A stretch of 64,000 bases of DNA from Strigamia acuminata (GCA_949358305.1 OX442315.1:32886427-32950426); one strand, 5' to 3'; positions 38,101 to 50,030 are shown, numbered from the stretch's first letter. Numbers and translations are program-made. The notes: generated by a model from the sequence alone, not told the origin.

Positions 38101-38857
38101 CCTTCATTGAATGATAAAGCACATCTTCATCAACTAAGGCATGTCTGGCTGGATTTACGAGTCAAGAGGAGTGAGTGAACTAGGCACTTGTAAATTGTTC
38201 TTCAAATGTCACGGGCGAGATTGCATTGGAGGCTTAGAAGGGATTTAGCAGACTGTAAACCTGGCTTTTAAAGTGGGATCATTAAAACAAGAGGCGCTTG
38301 TAGGTTCACAAAATGTCGTTATTGTAAAATGATCTCTTGCAGACGGAAGAGTGCGAAGAGAGAGAGAGAGAGAGAAGACGTACTTTGCTGGTTATGTTAA
38401 CTCCGCTCTGAATCTGTACTACTGTGTCATTTACAAGTTGCTTATTGCCGCCAACTTTTCATGGTTGTTTAAATTATGCTCTGATGTTTATATCGGTAAT
38501 TCTTCCCGGAAAAATGAATAAAGTCATGTAGTCATCACACTTTGGTTGTGTAGTTTGTTTTATTGTGAATTACCACTTGTCGCTCTGTCATTAGTGTTGG
38601 GCTTATTGGAATAAAGCCAAGTGAAAGCAGACTTAATTATGCTGTATCTTAAATGCAAAGCTAAATGATTCAAAGAAATGGCATTTTCAACATTTACAAC
38701 AATTGGTGCCAAGTGACAGTTTAAAACAAGCAAAATCTTAATTATGCACAATGTTGCATTGCATTTTAACATAACGTATGGCCACTCAAAGTCCCAAACG
38801 GTCAATACGTCGGAAAAATTGAAACAAAAAACTCACTAATTGCATTTATTATCATTA
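35159..38857. other. Non-coding, no gene recognised
   Basis: A 146-codon frame at 35953-36393 is open but has no recognisable domain and includes a T-rich Phe/Ser run. Simple sequence: GACGA repeats near 37600 and a GA run at 38358-38374. The inverted repeat at 36950-37062 is listed separately. Confidence 0.5.
36950..37062. repeat. Imperfect inverted repeat, possible MITE
   Basis: GTTGGGTGTTGGTTTTTA on the left and TAAAAACCACCCAACAC on the right are inverted copies about 75 bp apart, with TGACATTTT and AAAATGT extending the arms. No target duplication is obvious. Confidence 0.4.
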
Positions 38858-39070
38858 CCGTATTTTACCGATTAAGAGTCGCCCTCGAATAGTAGTCGCG
38901 GCTGAGGCACTAAGAATACCGTATTTTTGCAAAAGTACGGTATTGTTTCTGTATTTAATCTCACGAACGATGAACTACTCTTTGATATTGAGGTTCAGAG
39001 TTTGTTTGTTACATTAAACAAAAATGGCAGTTTTGAATAAAAGCCGCGGCTCTTAATCGATAAAATACGG
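38858..39070. mobile_element. MITE family A, full copy, TA target duplication
   Basis: A 213-bp element flanked by TA on both sides. The left end reads CCGTATTTTACCGATTAAGA; the reverse complement of the right end reads CCGTATTTTATCGATTAAGA and continues GCCGCGGC. No open frame encodes a transposase, so it is non-autonomous. The TA target site fits Tc1/mariner-type insertion, though the superfamily is not proven. Related partial copies lie near 51.85 kb and at 53069-53186. Confidence 0.8.
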
Positions 39071-39127
39071 TATTATTATTAGTAACTTTATTCTACTTCA
39101 ATAGCGCAGTCTGAGACTGTAATACCA

Positions 39128-39192
39128 TGTTCACACCAAGGTTTTGGATCTCATCCAACGTTGCGGATCTAGATCCATGATTGGCGTGAACA
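39128..39192. repeat. Short inverted repeat (12-bp arms)
   Basis: TGTTCACACCAA and TTGGCGTGAACA are near-perfect inverted copies about 40 bp apart; the interior also has GGATCT/AGATCC palindromy. It could be a very small MITE or a structured spacer. It is next to the 39233-39290 hairpin. Confidence 0.5.
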
Positions 39193-39232
39193 ATCGATTC
39201 GACGATTGGATCCGGATTGAATTTGAATTTGG

Positions 39233-39290
39233 ATAGATACAGACTTGTGGCTGTACAAGTACAGTCGTGCAGACACAAATCTGTATCTAT
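39233..39290. repeat. Hairpin-forming palindrome
   Basis: ATAGATACAGACTTGTGGCT pairs with the reverse complement of the segment ending ATCTGTATCTAT, with two mismatches and a short loop containing CTGTACAAGTACAG. Arms are about 20 bp. No known microRNA sequence was recognised. Confidence 0.55.
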
Positions 39291-39299
39291 TGGTTGTAA

Positions 39300-40651
39300 A
39301 ACCCATGGCAAATTTTGTTTTAAACGGCAGCAAGATATTCAAGAGACCAGCAAATTGTTTGGTCTTATTAAAAAAAACAATTTAAATATGTTGTTTAAAA
39401 TGCTCTTTACTCCAAATGTCTTAATGAATGCGCCTACTATATTGCTTACACCTGATCGATCTCTGTGCTATACCCATAATTTCTGACAGAATTTTCTCCC
39501 CATTCTTCCGACGAGTTATTATCGTTTTAGTATTATAATGTCCTGCCCAAAGTGCAAAAGTTTTTTTTTCATTTTATCCCTTTCATCTTTCTGCATTCTC
39601 TCACCTTTTTTCGCATGCATAGAGCCATAGAGAAATTTTCATCCGCAATGGACTTCCTATTAGATGGTTTATGTAATTGGGCTGTGAATTGGAGTCGACA
39701 TGAATAGAAATGTCAGAGGAGAACGGTAATAAGAGAGCTTATCACCATGTTACACTAGAGGGGCCAATTGCGAAACCCAATAACCACATACAAAACCGAT
39801 TAAGTTTCTTTATTTAGAAACAAAACACAGTTGACTTGACTCACTATAAATTCTTTTCAATCTCCATTCTACTATTTTATCTCAACGACACGGAACAAAA
39901 ATAAAAATAAAACGTTTCCCCTCATTGTTTCTTTCCCCGATAGAAAAGGATGTGTGTAAGTTTAGATTTCAAAGATTTAGAATATTAAAAAAGGGTTTTC
40001 TAATTGGTAAATGCCTAATTGAACGAGTTAATTCCGGTCGGGAAAGAGTGGTTCGACTTTAAATGAACATTATGCGAGCATCGCATCACTTTCGGAAACT
40101 TTTGGCATATAGGAACGAGGACGAGTAATAGTGTGCGCAGGATTTGATTAAATTTTCACTGTGCAGTACAGGCAGAGCAAACTTCTATTAAAACTAGACT
40201 AGACTCAATTAAAAGCAAACATTAAAACATCCAAAAAAGATAGAAATAAATATAGTTTGGTTATTATTTACTGCAATTAATTTTCTTTACGAACAAAGGT
40301 TTATTTGACAAATGAAGAAATGAAAACACAAATAAAGTTTACTGTGAATCAAAGTTCAAGGAAATTGGGAAAACAACTACTGGTAGACGGCGTATCAGTT
40401 TATTACATTTGAAGACTAGTATAGTACTTGTATATTAGATTTGTTATTTTTATCCAGCGATTGTATTTACTTTGTCGATGTTCCTCGAAATTGAATTTCT
40501 GTAACATGCAGCGTACAAAAAAAGAGCTTTCCTTTCAATTTAATGTTAAAGCAATATTAGTCTCCACTGGCCAACCCACAGTTGTACTGGCAAAACTGAT
40601 TTAGAAAAAAAAACATGCAAATAGTGTCGTAACAGTTATAAAGCTGATGTA
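39300..40651. other. Non-coding, no gene recognised
   Basis: A/T-rich sequence between the small hairpins and the Tc1-like MITE. No structure seen. Confidence 0.5.
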
Positions 40652-41214
40652 CAGTCGTGGACAAAAAAAACTTTCCTGCAGTACAGCTGTTTTAAGTTTG
40701 TCCACAAGGAGGCATAAAGAACATTGAGATATGATGACATCATTATTTGCCCGGTCTATCTTTTAATACTATTGTTAGGGCAAGACGAGCGACCGGGTCA
40801 AGATTGATGTCATTGAATCTCAATGGGTTTTTATGCCACCTGGTAGATAAACTTAAAGGCAATGGCTATGTTCACGTCCAACGTGAACGTATTATTTTCA
40901 TGACGCGCTGTGATCCATTGATGTCGATTCGTTTCGTCAATGTAAGTTTTCTCAAATTCGATGTTCTCGAGGTTTTAGCTTCTTTTTTTCTTAAAAGGGG
41001 GGGGGGCGTAGTCCCCCTTGACCCCCCCAGACCTCACCTATAAATCCGTTTTTAGCAAAGTAGACCAAACTGTGTACTTTCAGATCTTATTTCAATGCAT
41101 CTCTCAACCAATCACAGCGCGTCATGAAAATAATACGTTTAGGTCGGACGTGAACGTAGCCACTTCGAAACTTAAAACAGCTAAACCAAAGGGAAGTTTT
41201 TTTGTTCACAATTG
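40652..41214. mobile_element. Tc1/mariner-like MITE family E, copy 1 (interrupted)
   Basis: The ends are CAGTCGTGGACAAAAAAA at left and TTTTTTTGTTCACAATTG at right, flanked by TA on both sides. The subterminal sequence (CAGCTGTTTTAAGTTT at left, CTTAAAACAGCTAAACC at right) extends the inverted ends. Uninterrupted relatives at 47216 and 48386 are about 209 bp; this copy is 563 bp because another element is inserted at 40858-41168. CAGT...GGACAAAA ends and a TA target are typical of Tc1-type transposons. No transposase. Confidence 0.85.
40858..41168. mobile_element. Nested MITE (family F) inside the Tc1-like copy 1
   Basis: The 8-bp direct repeat AACTTAAA (40850-40857 and 41169-41176) flanks about 311 bp with long inverted arms. 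Left GGCTATGTTCACGTCC and on to TCATGACGCGCTGTGAT; the right reverse-complements to GGCTACGTTCACGTCC and the same continuation. The uninterrupted Tc1-like copy at 48386-48594 shows AACTTAAA once at the matching place. The 8-bp duplication suggests a hAT-like insertion, although the outermost bases are diverged. The centre contains a G10 run facing C-rich sequence (40997-41028). Confidence 0.75.
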
Positions 41215-43199
41215 TACAGCTTAGAGACCGTATTTCAACTAGTACATTCATAAAGTAATTTAGACTAAACTGCTTTTCTCGAACTAATTTCAAAAATGGC
41301 GGTTGATTTAGTTTGTTTTCGGTGAGTTAAACACGCATTTATGAATGTTAATATTTCATGTTGTTATTATTTTCTATTTAAATACTAATTAATTATTAAT
41401 TTCTTTTAAATTCTCATGCTTTCAGTATAAACTTAAAATTATTTTGTTACTTGCTGAGAAAATTAGTCTATAATAAACTGTAATTTTGTAATCATAATTT
41501 TAGGCATTTGAGACCCACTTTCCTAAGTTTATATAAATAACTAGTGGAGTATAAAATTCCAATACCACTTTTGATTGGAAAAAAATGAGTGAATTTAAAC
41601 TATAGATTGTTTTTGTCGAAATAAAGTCATCGGTAAATAAAATTGTAATTTAAAAACAAACCATTTAGAACGAAATAGAATAGCAAAAAAAAAAAAAAAG
41701 AGAAGGCTTTTCTTTCTCCACTCGTGAGTACAAGGAGAACTCGACTGGTTTTTACGAGACTGTACACGGTCTGTAAAAAGAAAAAAAAAGGCAACAAATT
41801 GAGAAAACAAAAGAGTGGAGTGTGCACAAGACAGTGAGCAGTTTGCATGTAAGAGAAGGCATCTCTTGTGAGTGCTTTTCCCCTACTTGACTGCATTTCC
41901 TATTCAACCAAATTGGTTCGTTTCGACTCTTCACTCTAATTTGCCACTCGGTTGAACTAAACGGCTTCTTTTTTCCTCCTATTAAAATGCAAAAGAAAAT
42001 GAGAATTAAACACCTTGATTTCTTCTTTTAGGCATTTCATTAGGTTGAAATACTCCAGCAAAAGAAGAAAAAAAATTGAAAAATAAAGTTTTTAAGCTTA
42101 TGTGAAAGTTTAGCAAATTTATTTTACTTTTAGCATTAAAATACTCATTTGGATACAATATGGAAGCCCATTAAAAAGTAATTAGTTCATTTTTGGTTGG
42201 TCAAAAATGGGCGAATTTAATATTTAAAATGGAGTTGAGCAGTTTGAGGGAAGCCGGGAAGGAGAAAAATGATTTCCTCGGCGGTTTGATCGATCAACGG
42301 GTTCTGAAAAAGAAGCTTTTATACAGATTTATGAAGAAAGAAAAATTCCTAAGTGTTTAGCAGTTCTTAATGGGCATTGCCTCAACAACTTTTCAATTTG
42401 GGTGACGTCACTGAAGCAAAAGATGAAGTAGGACGAGGAGGTGGTCTGTAATCTCGTCTTTTCTGCGTGATTTACGGGAGGTGCTTTTGTTTTCAGTGTA
42501 TATGAGCAGGATCAACATTAACCACAAATCTTTTAGTGAGTTAAATAAGAAGGGGGAAAAAGTTTGCTTTACATATAGTTTATTGGAAGGGGAAAAATAA
42601 AAGTTTTGGCTATTCATCATTGGATAAAAAAATGGAAATACTTTTGCACTTTAATTTAATTAGTTAGGAAAAGTTTGCTTTTTTATTTTTTATTTTTGTC
42701 TCTTTTATTTCTTTTTATTATTTTTTTTTTAATTTAAATTTTTATTACTTTTTATCACGAATATCTTTTTTTCTGTGACAATTTAAAGTGGATATGTGAA
42801 ATGGCAATAAAAAAAATTTTTGTTTTATGAGAAAGAAAAAATAAAACACTGTATGATCTATTGATATGATGTGAAAAAATTGATTTGATATTGGATTTAT
42901 GATACTTTTATAGAAAGAAGATACGGTCTGTTGTAAATGAAAATACGGGCTTTGATTTTCTTAAATGTCTTGATGATAAATGAGTATTTTTCTGATCGCT
43001 CTCTAGTGTTTTCAAAAGGATAAGATTTTTAATAAATAAAATGGAAAAATGTATTTAGTTGTTTAAATATCATTAATTAATTTATACCATCTTGATTTAT
43101 AAATTTATTCACATTGTTTTTGCTTCAAATAATCAATTGTATAATGCATATTTTTTGTATACCATTGTATTATTTAAAAAAAATTTCTTTTTTATATCA
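41215..43199. other. Non-coding flank of the nested MITE
   Basis: Contains CATTCATAAAGTAATTTAGACTAAAC near 41247, a segment seen again near 47972, and long A and T runs (41686-41700, 42660-42740). No gene recognised. Confidence 0.5.
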
Positions 43200-43378
43200 A
43201 TTGTTGTGAAATTCCAGTTTCTAATTGTTGTAAAAGTCCAGTTTCCAATTGTTGTAAAATTCCAGTTTCTAATTGTTCAAAAAATCCAGTTTCCAATTGT
43301 TGTAAAATTCCAGCTTCCAATTGTTGTAAAATTCGAGTTTCCAATTGTTTTGAAACTCAAATTCTTAATTGTCTAAAC
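43200..43378. repeat. 24-bp minisatellite, about 7 copies
   Basis: The unit AATTGTTGTAAAATTCCAGT plus TTCC repeats with point changes. Since 24 is a multiple of three it reads as an 8-residue repeat (IVVKFQFP-like) on the plus strand. I regard that frame as an accident of the repeat: no splice signals, start context or other coding sign accompany it. Confidence 0.85.
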
Positions 43379-44394
43379 TGGCATTCACCGATAGTAACAA
43401 AATCCCTAGTACATATTAACTCAAATGGAAATAATGTATTTGCATTTCTAGAATTAATAAACTGAATAAAATGAACAAAATGTCAATTACCAATTACTTT
43501 AGAATTGTTATTGCTAGTATTCAGTCGACAAGTTAAATTGTCAATCAATACCAATTCAAAATTAAATAAACAAAAACAAAAAATCTAAATGACGCTAACT
43601 TAAAAAAAATATATAAAAAAAAAATAATTAAAAAAATCTGTTAATTAGATAAGATATCCGTGATAATTTCTTAAGCAGGCACTTGTCAATTGATGAGTTA
43701 AATTTGTGCGCGTCTGATGCAGGCGTCGAGTAGAGGGCGGTTGGGATTCTTTTCTCGTCTAACTCTTCTCCATTCCGACGCCAAATAGGCGGGCTAGAGG
43801 ACGCATGCGCTGCAATGTTTGTACTAATTAGAGAGTAGACCAGTAGTAGAGTAAAGGGTTGGGGAGGCGTGTTAATTAATCTGCACTCGCGCGAGCGATG
43901 GCTTTGACTCCAAGTGCCTTTCACACAGCGATTACGTCAGTGGCGAGAAGCGTTCCCTAACGGACGACATCACATTTAATTAAAATAATGGAATATGGCA
44001 GTGAGTGAGTGTTGGGGCCCTTGCTGCAAGCATTCAGAAAGATGGCAAGGAATGCCGTGCTATAAACTTAAATCCTCTTTCCCAGCGCTTCCAATAGCCC
44101 AACTACAGTCGGTATGTGCAGAGCACGTGACCTCACGCAAATTCTCAACCTACATTTTTATTCGAAATAAACAGGACTCCGAATGGAAATTTTTACCAAC
44201 CAAAACGACACTTCAAAATTTAAAAAATCACAAGATAAAAATTAACAAGGAACAGGAATAATATTTTACATCATTTCACGAACCGGAACAACATTTTCCT
44301 TAATTTCACGAACCGTAATACCGTTCCGGTTTGCTCCGGTACATTCCGAGCCATAAAAATATCGTAAATGCTCTCATCGAGCACGCTGTCCTTT

Positions 44395-44765
44395 ACAACA
44401 ACTAAATTGAACAAAACAACTAAAATAACTGTTTAAATTGACCAAAAACACTAAAATAACTGTTTAAATTGACCAAAAACACTAAAATAACTTTAAATTG
44501 ACTAAAAACACTAAAATAACTGTTTAAATTGACCAAAAACACTGAAATAACTGTTTAAATTGACCAAGAACACTAAAATAAATGTTTAAATTGACAAATA
44601 ACACTAAAATAACTGTCTAAATTAACCAATAACACTAAAATAACTGTCTAACTTGACCAATAACACTAAAATAACTGTCTAAATTGACCAATAACACTAA
44701 AATAACCGTCTAAATTGACCAAGAACACTAAAATACGGTACGTATCTGTTTAAATTGACCAAACC
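44395..44765. repeat. 31-bp minisatellite, about 11 copies
   Basis: Units contain CTAAAATAACTGTTTAAATT followed by GACCAAAAACA. Copies differ by a few substitutions, and one is shortened. Strongly A-rich on the plus strand, non-coding. Confidence 0.9.
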
Positions 44766-45994
44766 CATTGAATTCAATTTCTAAATCTACATTCTGTCAG
44801 TAGAGTGCGGGTGTTCTATCAGACGAGCATTTACCGTATATCCGCAATACACAAGGAATGGACTTTATAGATTTTTCATCTTAAAAACTGATCATCCGAT
44901 AAGATAATCAGTACCGGTATTGCATATATATGTATTCGAAATCATTCCTATCCAATTGTAGAATTTTTATATTAAAAATGGCGGTATAAAAAAAAAATAA
45001 AAAAAAAATCCTCCTATTTTTGAGTCAGAGCATTTCTGGTCAGATGTTATAAGCGGTTGGCTTTTGGCCATTTTGGTGCCGTTTAAGGTACCTCCAGCAC
45101 GAGCCCCCCTCAAAGTGCTTTTTCCCTCGCTTTCCTTTTTACTCTACCAGAGTCAATCCATTCATTGGTTGATTCTTGTCACGTGGACGACTGGTCGCGA
45201 GTAGTGGCAATCGACGTCGTTCGCATACCAAAACGGCAGACCGCAAAAGAAAGCAACCGGCACATGGGCTAACATAAAAGCACAACGCTTTTAGCCCAGA
45301 CAAGTTCATCAGTACAAACATGACAGCGTTAGAAAGCAGCGCCACCGAGTGACACAATTCAAAGTGAGAAGAATGAACCTTTGCAACTGGAATACTTTTA
45401 ATCTACGTGCTTTTTCACACCGAGTCAATGCAATGCCTGATAAAAATACAATAAAAAGGTGAAGGAAAAATGTATTAACATGCACTAGGTATTTTATTAT
45501 TAAATTTTAACTCGTATTTCAGTAATAGCCGTGGTTTATAATGGATTAATTATATATTTCGATGCAGCCTAAATTGAAATAGATTATTCGACTCACAGTG
45601 TGAGATGTGTTACGGTTATTTGGCTGCGTAATATGAATATGTAAATTACTAAATTCGAAGACTGGAGAATGAGGTTTCAAGGGTACTGTGGTGAATACTG
45701 AATTAAAGAACTTCGTGTAAGTAATAGAATAGTTTTTAAGTGTTGAATTTCATTATCGTGTGCTGCGGTAGAGGCTTTAAAACGAGTCTTTTAAATATGG
45801 GTAATGCATTGGATAAATATCATTATTGGCGAGTGTAGCGCAGCAAAGCGAGTGCCTACTACTGCACTTCATCTGTTTTCTTGTTCTTTGGGTTGCAGAC
45901 TGTGGGGGTGGTTTGTCTGTGATGAAGTTCGTGGAGAATATCGATATTCGTATTGGCTAGGGTGAGTTCGACGATAGGCAGATAACAACAACAC
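44766..45994. other. Non-coding spacer between two minisatellites
   Basis: Unique-looking A/T-rich sequence with a GC-richer patch at 45080-45360. The 72-codon minus-strand frame there has no recognisable motif. Confidence 0.5.
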
Positions 45995-46580
45995 AATAAC
46001 TGACAAAATGCAGAAAATCAATTAATAAAGGCAGAAAATCAATTTATAAAGGCAGAAAATCAATTTTAAACGCAGAAAATCTATTTAAAACGCAGGAAAT
46101 TTATTTACAACGTAGAAAATTTATTTAAAACGCAGAAAATCAATTTAAAAACGCAGAAAATCAATTTTAAACGCAGAAAATCTATTTAAAACGCAGAAAA
46201 TCAATTTAAGAATGCAGAAAATCAATTAAAAACGCAGAAAATCAATTTAAAACGCAAAAAATCAATTAAAAACGCAGAAAATCAATTAAAAACGCAGAAA
46301 ATCAGTTAAAAACGCAGAAAATCAATTAAAAACACAGAAAATCAATTTTAAAACACAGAAAATCAATTTTAAAACACAGAAAATCAATATAAGAATGCAG
46401 AAAATCAATTTAAAAACGCAGAAAATCAATTAAAAAACGCAGAAAATCAATTAAAAACGCAGAAAATCAATTAAAAACGCAGAAAATCAATTAAAAATGC
46501 GGAAAATCAATTTAAAACGCAGAAAATCAATTTAAGAATGCAGAAAATCAATTAAAAACGCAAAAAATCAATTTTAAAAC
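45995..46580. repeat. ~20-bp minisatellite, about 28 copies
   Basis: Units are built on CGCAGAAAATCAATTAAAAA with lengths of 18-21. Some copies share variants (AAGAATGCAG, TTAAAACACAG), which suggests higher-order block duplication. The plus strand is purine-rich throughout. Non-coding. Confidence 0.95.
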
Positions 46581-47215
46581 GCATAATATTAACTATACTG
46601 TAAAAATCACTAAATACCAAGTACAAAAATCATCCTAGTTTCTTAATAAGGTGCTACAAACCAGCACGATGTACACAATCACTCGATCAGAATAAAACTG
46701 CAGATTTACAAAATCGACTATTGTGCAACATTTTTCTCCTTCAATAACTAGCTGATCATCAATGGTGCTGGTGCTGATTGATTGTGTTAGCTAACTACGC
46801 CCACCATTACTAAAGTATTCCTAGTTTAGTTTGATGGCACACATACAACTATTCCAAACAATTACAAATGATGGAAATGGCCTTGCCCCTTGTTAGTTTA
46901 TTACGGTAGTTTGTATGTTCAATCAAAATACCATTTACCATCTCATTGTCCAAAACTCCAAACTATAATTAATGGCAAGTTTAAAGACGTTTGTGGACTT
47001 AAAGGATATAGATTCATATATATCCTTTCTGGTCAGGTTTCAATGCAGAAACATATTGCATTTCCATTTATCATCGCACGTTGACTAATAAGAATACACC
47101 AAGGACCATGGTAAATTCTAAAGCCTCATACTGGCCCATAAGATCACTCCACACAACTGATAGTGTTTTTAACATAACTTACGATAATCTAATCTAATTC
47201 ACACAGTATTGTGTA
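46581..47215. other. Non-coding, no gene recognised
   Basis: A/T-rich sequence between the ~20-bp minisatellite and Tc1-like MITE copy 2. The 64-codon plus-strand frame at 46890-47084 has no recognisable motif. Confidence 0.45.
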
Positions 47216-47423
47216 CAGTCGTGGACAAAAAAACTTCCCTTCAGTTTAGCTGTTTTAAGTTTATCTACCAGGTGGCATAAAAATCCATTGAGATTCAATG
47301 ACATCAATCGTGACTCGGTCTCTCGTCTTACCCTAACAACAGTATTAAAAGACAGACCGGGCAAATAATGATAGATACACTTAAAACAGCTAAACTGAAG
47401 GGAAGTTTTTTTGTCCACAACAA
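47216..47423. mobile_element. Tc1/mariner-like MITE family E, copy 2 (inverted)
   Basis: A 208-bp element starting CAGTCGTGGACAAAAAAA after TA and ending TTTTTTTGTCCACAAC. The right terminus has drifted and its TA is lost. Its interior reads opposite to copies 1 and 3: a CATTGAGATTCAATGACATC block here versus GATGTCATTGAATCTCAATG there. Open frames of 60-110 codons over these copies reflect the shared repeat, not genes. Confidence 0.85.
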
Positions 47424-48385
47424 AACTACCAAATCGCGCAAAAGCTAATTTGGCGCAATAGGATTGGGCAAAGTTCGTAGATTCTCCTAAACAATTGTCT
47501 CTTTCAAATGTGGACATCCGGAGACTCAAAGAATCTAAACTCGCGTTTGACTAACATTATTTATATTAGACAGTTTCTTCACTTATGGCGGATGTTATAG
47601 ACGTAAAATAATGAAATGCACGGTGATATTAACCTAAGGGTAGACTTTTTACTGCAGTAATTTGATCTTTTTCTTGCCACCATGCAGTAATGTACCTCCA
47701 GAATAACAGGGCCTAGGGTTTCAGATGGTTCTAAACCATTCCTAACTGCACAAATTGAAAACTAAACACCGGTACGCAGATGTGCTTAATTGTGCTGATT
47801 CAAAAAACAACTGTTTGACATCTGGAAATGTGGTGGTGTTTTGTGCTAATATTTTTTTTTTGGCTTCAGATTTCATTTAAAAGTATACCATCTTTTTCTT
47901 TGTCCCTAATGGTTTGTTTGGTTGTCAAAAATGTAAATTGTCATTATGTTTAACTAAAAGTATATCGGTAGACGCATTCATAAATTCATTTAGACTAAAC
48001 AGCCTCGATCTAACTTCTTGTTACTTTTAACTTTTTTAAAGGCTTTTATTTAACTTGACATAAATGTTTGTTGGTTTGTTTCAACCTCTGGCATTGGTAG
48101 CGCCACCTGTACGTGACTGAAACTATAATGGATGCCAAAATCTCCAATCCAACTCTAAAACTGCTTCGGTATGAATAAAGTTTCGATAAATTCTAAAACA
48201 AGTCTCATTTCGTAGAGAATTTAATGCTCTACAAACCTGTATATTTTGTTTTTTAATATTGTATAGAAAAAGATGTTGTTAAAAGTTTTTCGATACCGTC
48301 ATGGCAGTCATAAAAAAATGTGCGGTTGTAGTACACTCTGGCAGCGATTTGAAGCACCAAAACGTAGTTTTTTATATTTACAGTA
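47424..48385. other. Non-coding spacer between two Tc1-like MITE copies
   Basis: Carries two segments seen elsewhere in the window: CATTCATAAATTCATTTAGA near 47977 (also near 41247) and AAAGGCTTTTATTTAACTT near 48040 (also inside the MITE at 55333-55567). These mark older, unbounded repeat families. No gene seen. Confidence 0.5.
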
Positions 48386-48594
48386 CAGTCGTGGACAAAA
48401 AAACTTCCTTTCAGTTTAGCTGCTTTAAGTTTATCTATCATTATTTTCCTTGTTTATCTTTTAATACTGTTGTTAGGACAAGACGACAGACCGGGTCAAG
48501 ATTGATGTCATTGAATCTCAATGGATTTTTTATGCCACCTGGTAGATAAACTTAAAACAGCTAAACTGAAGGGAAGTTTTTTTGTCCACGACCT
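48386..48594. mobile_element. Tc1/mariner-like MITE family E, copy 3
   Basis: A 209-bp uninterrupted element flanked by TA, with ends CAGTCGTGGACAAAAAAA and TTTTTTTGTCCACGACC. The near-complementary ends extend about 45 bp (through CAGTTTAGCTG and TTAAGTTTATCTA). It serves as the empty-site reference for the nested insertion in copy 1. Confidence 0.85.
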
Positions 48595-49021
48595 TACTTG
48601 TTTTAGTTCATGAAGGTTTTGTTTCAATATTATGAAAACTCCCTCTGTACTGATGGACATCCAGAGGAAAATACTATAAACCTGGCGCCCTACGGTAGTC
48701 TCTAGGGGCAGCCTCCCTGAAGACAGAGCCCTCGAGACTGAGCACTTTTTGATGGACTCGTCTACGCCCGATCTGGAACGAGTCCGGTTTGTGATGTTTA
48801 AACAGCAAAAACAGAAGACGAAAACACGCTGATTTATGTGCGCGTGAGCGAGATCGTCTAGTTTAGCTTGTGCCTTGTTTATAGTTTAGTTTTATGGTTT
48901 TACAAGTAAACGGCAATTAAAATTCCTTCATTTTCACCCACTGAACGAATTATGGCCCACTTGTTACAACATGGTTATGCTTTTACTCAAGTTTTATGGA
49001 AATTCAAGCCTCGATCTACAA

Positions 49022-49272
49022 CCAGGGTGAGCAGCCTAGTCGCCACAAGTGGCGAATGGACCTCCGATGTGTGGCAAATTTGATTTTGCCAAGAGCAGCT
49101 CCCCCACACTGCATATTTGTATCGCACTAACAATATTTAATTCTTGCTGTTCTGAGAAGTCAAAACATGCACATTTTGAATTCTTGACTAAACCTTTCCA
49201 ATGTGTTATGTCATAAAAATTTCCCATTCGCCACACCTGTGGCTACGTGGAAAAATAAGTTGTTCACCCCTG
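49022..49272. mobile_element. hAT-type MITE, older copy
   Basis: Flanked by ATCTACAA and ATCTATAA, an 8-bp duplication with one mismatch (49014-49021, 49273-49280). The left end is CCAGGGTGAGCAGCC; the right end reverse-complements to CAGGGGTGAACAAC. The inverted arms continue into a matching block (GTGGCGAATGG on the left, CCATTCGCCAC on the right). About 251 bp with no transposase, lying just downstream of the URM1 3' end. Confidence 0.75.
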
Positions 49273-49280
49273 ATCTATAA

Positions 49281-50030
49281 CTTGTGTGGCAGCCATTTTG
49301 AATTTAACTGTAAAAAAACCCAAACCAGACATAAACCATTCCTAACACCAATCTAGTTGTCGTTTATGTGTTTGCAGTTTCCGATTACAATTTACAGCTG
49401 TTTTTGATGTCCATTCTATTAAAAAAAAATACTTGTGTTTTAACAATTTTAGTTTAAGTGTATCTTAAGTTTTAACGTGGGTTTTAACAGTAAATTACGT
49501 CATTTTTGTTTTAAAATTGAAGTAAAACACAAAATATTTTAGTTTTTGAATGAAGAGAAACTTTAAATGATTTCGAACTACAGGTTTAAGTCCGGTCGTA
49601 GAAAGCTGTCTCGAAGACAGTGTGAAATTCTTTGAAGATTATAAAATGTAAAATATGGAACATTACATACATCATTCCCTGTCATATAAATCATAACTTT
49701 TCCTCGGAAACAATACAAAAAGCTTTTTTCTTCCGCCATCGCTAAATTCAAACCCTAAGCACAGATACAATAAGATAGCAAACAATAAACAGAGCAAAAT
49801 AAAACACTGAATAAGATGAAAATGGAAAACCAGCTTTCTGCTGTTACAACACACAAATGCCCGTTTAAGTTGAGCAGAAGGCCTCTTAAGTGTGTTGAAT
49901 CGCAAATCAGACTAAATAACAACCCCCGAAGAATATGTATGCTCCCTTTAATATTATATTTCAAAAAGCCATAATTCTGTTTGCCGGCGCCAATGCCAAA
50001 TGAATAAGATCAAAGAAAGAAACAAACGGA
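49281..50030. other. Non-coding 3' flank of URM1
   Basis: A/T-rich sequence with no exon-like segment. The minus-strand frames at 49672-49964 overlap one another and are Leu/Cys/Phe-rich without recognisable motifs. Confidence 0.45.

Noticed and set aside
40747-41043. 98-codon frame with a near-twin at 47194-47529 and 48301-48549, looking like a small protein family
   Set aside because: The similarity comes from the Tc1-like MITE copies, which share inverted ends and TA targets. The frames run through the terminal repeats.
43092-43376. 94-codon frame with eight-residue IVVKFQFP-like repeats
   Set aside because: Explained by a 24-bp minisatellite whose unit is divisible by three. No start context, splice sites or domain.
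44280-44345. Repeated TTTCACGAACCG phrase suggesting a short repeat array
   Set aside because: Only two copies of about 12 bases; not enough to call an element.
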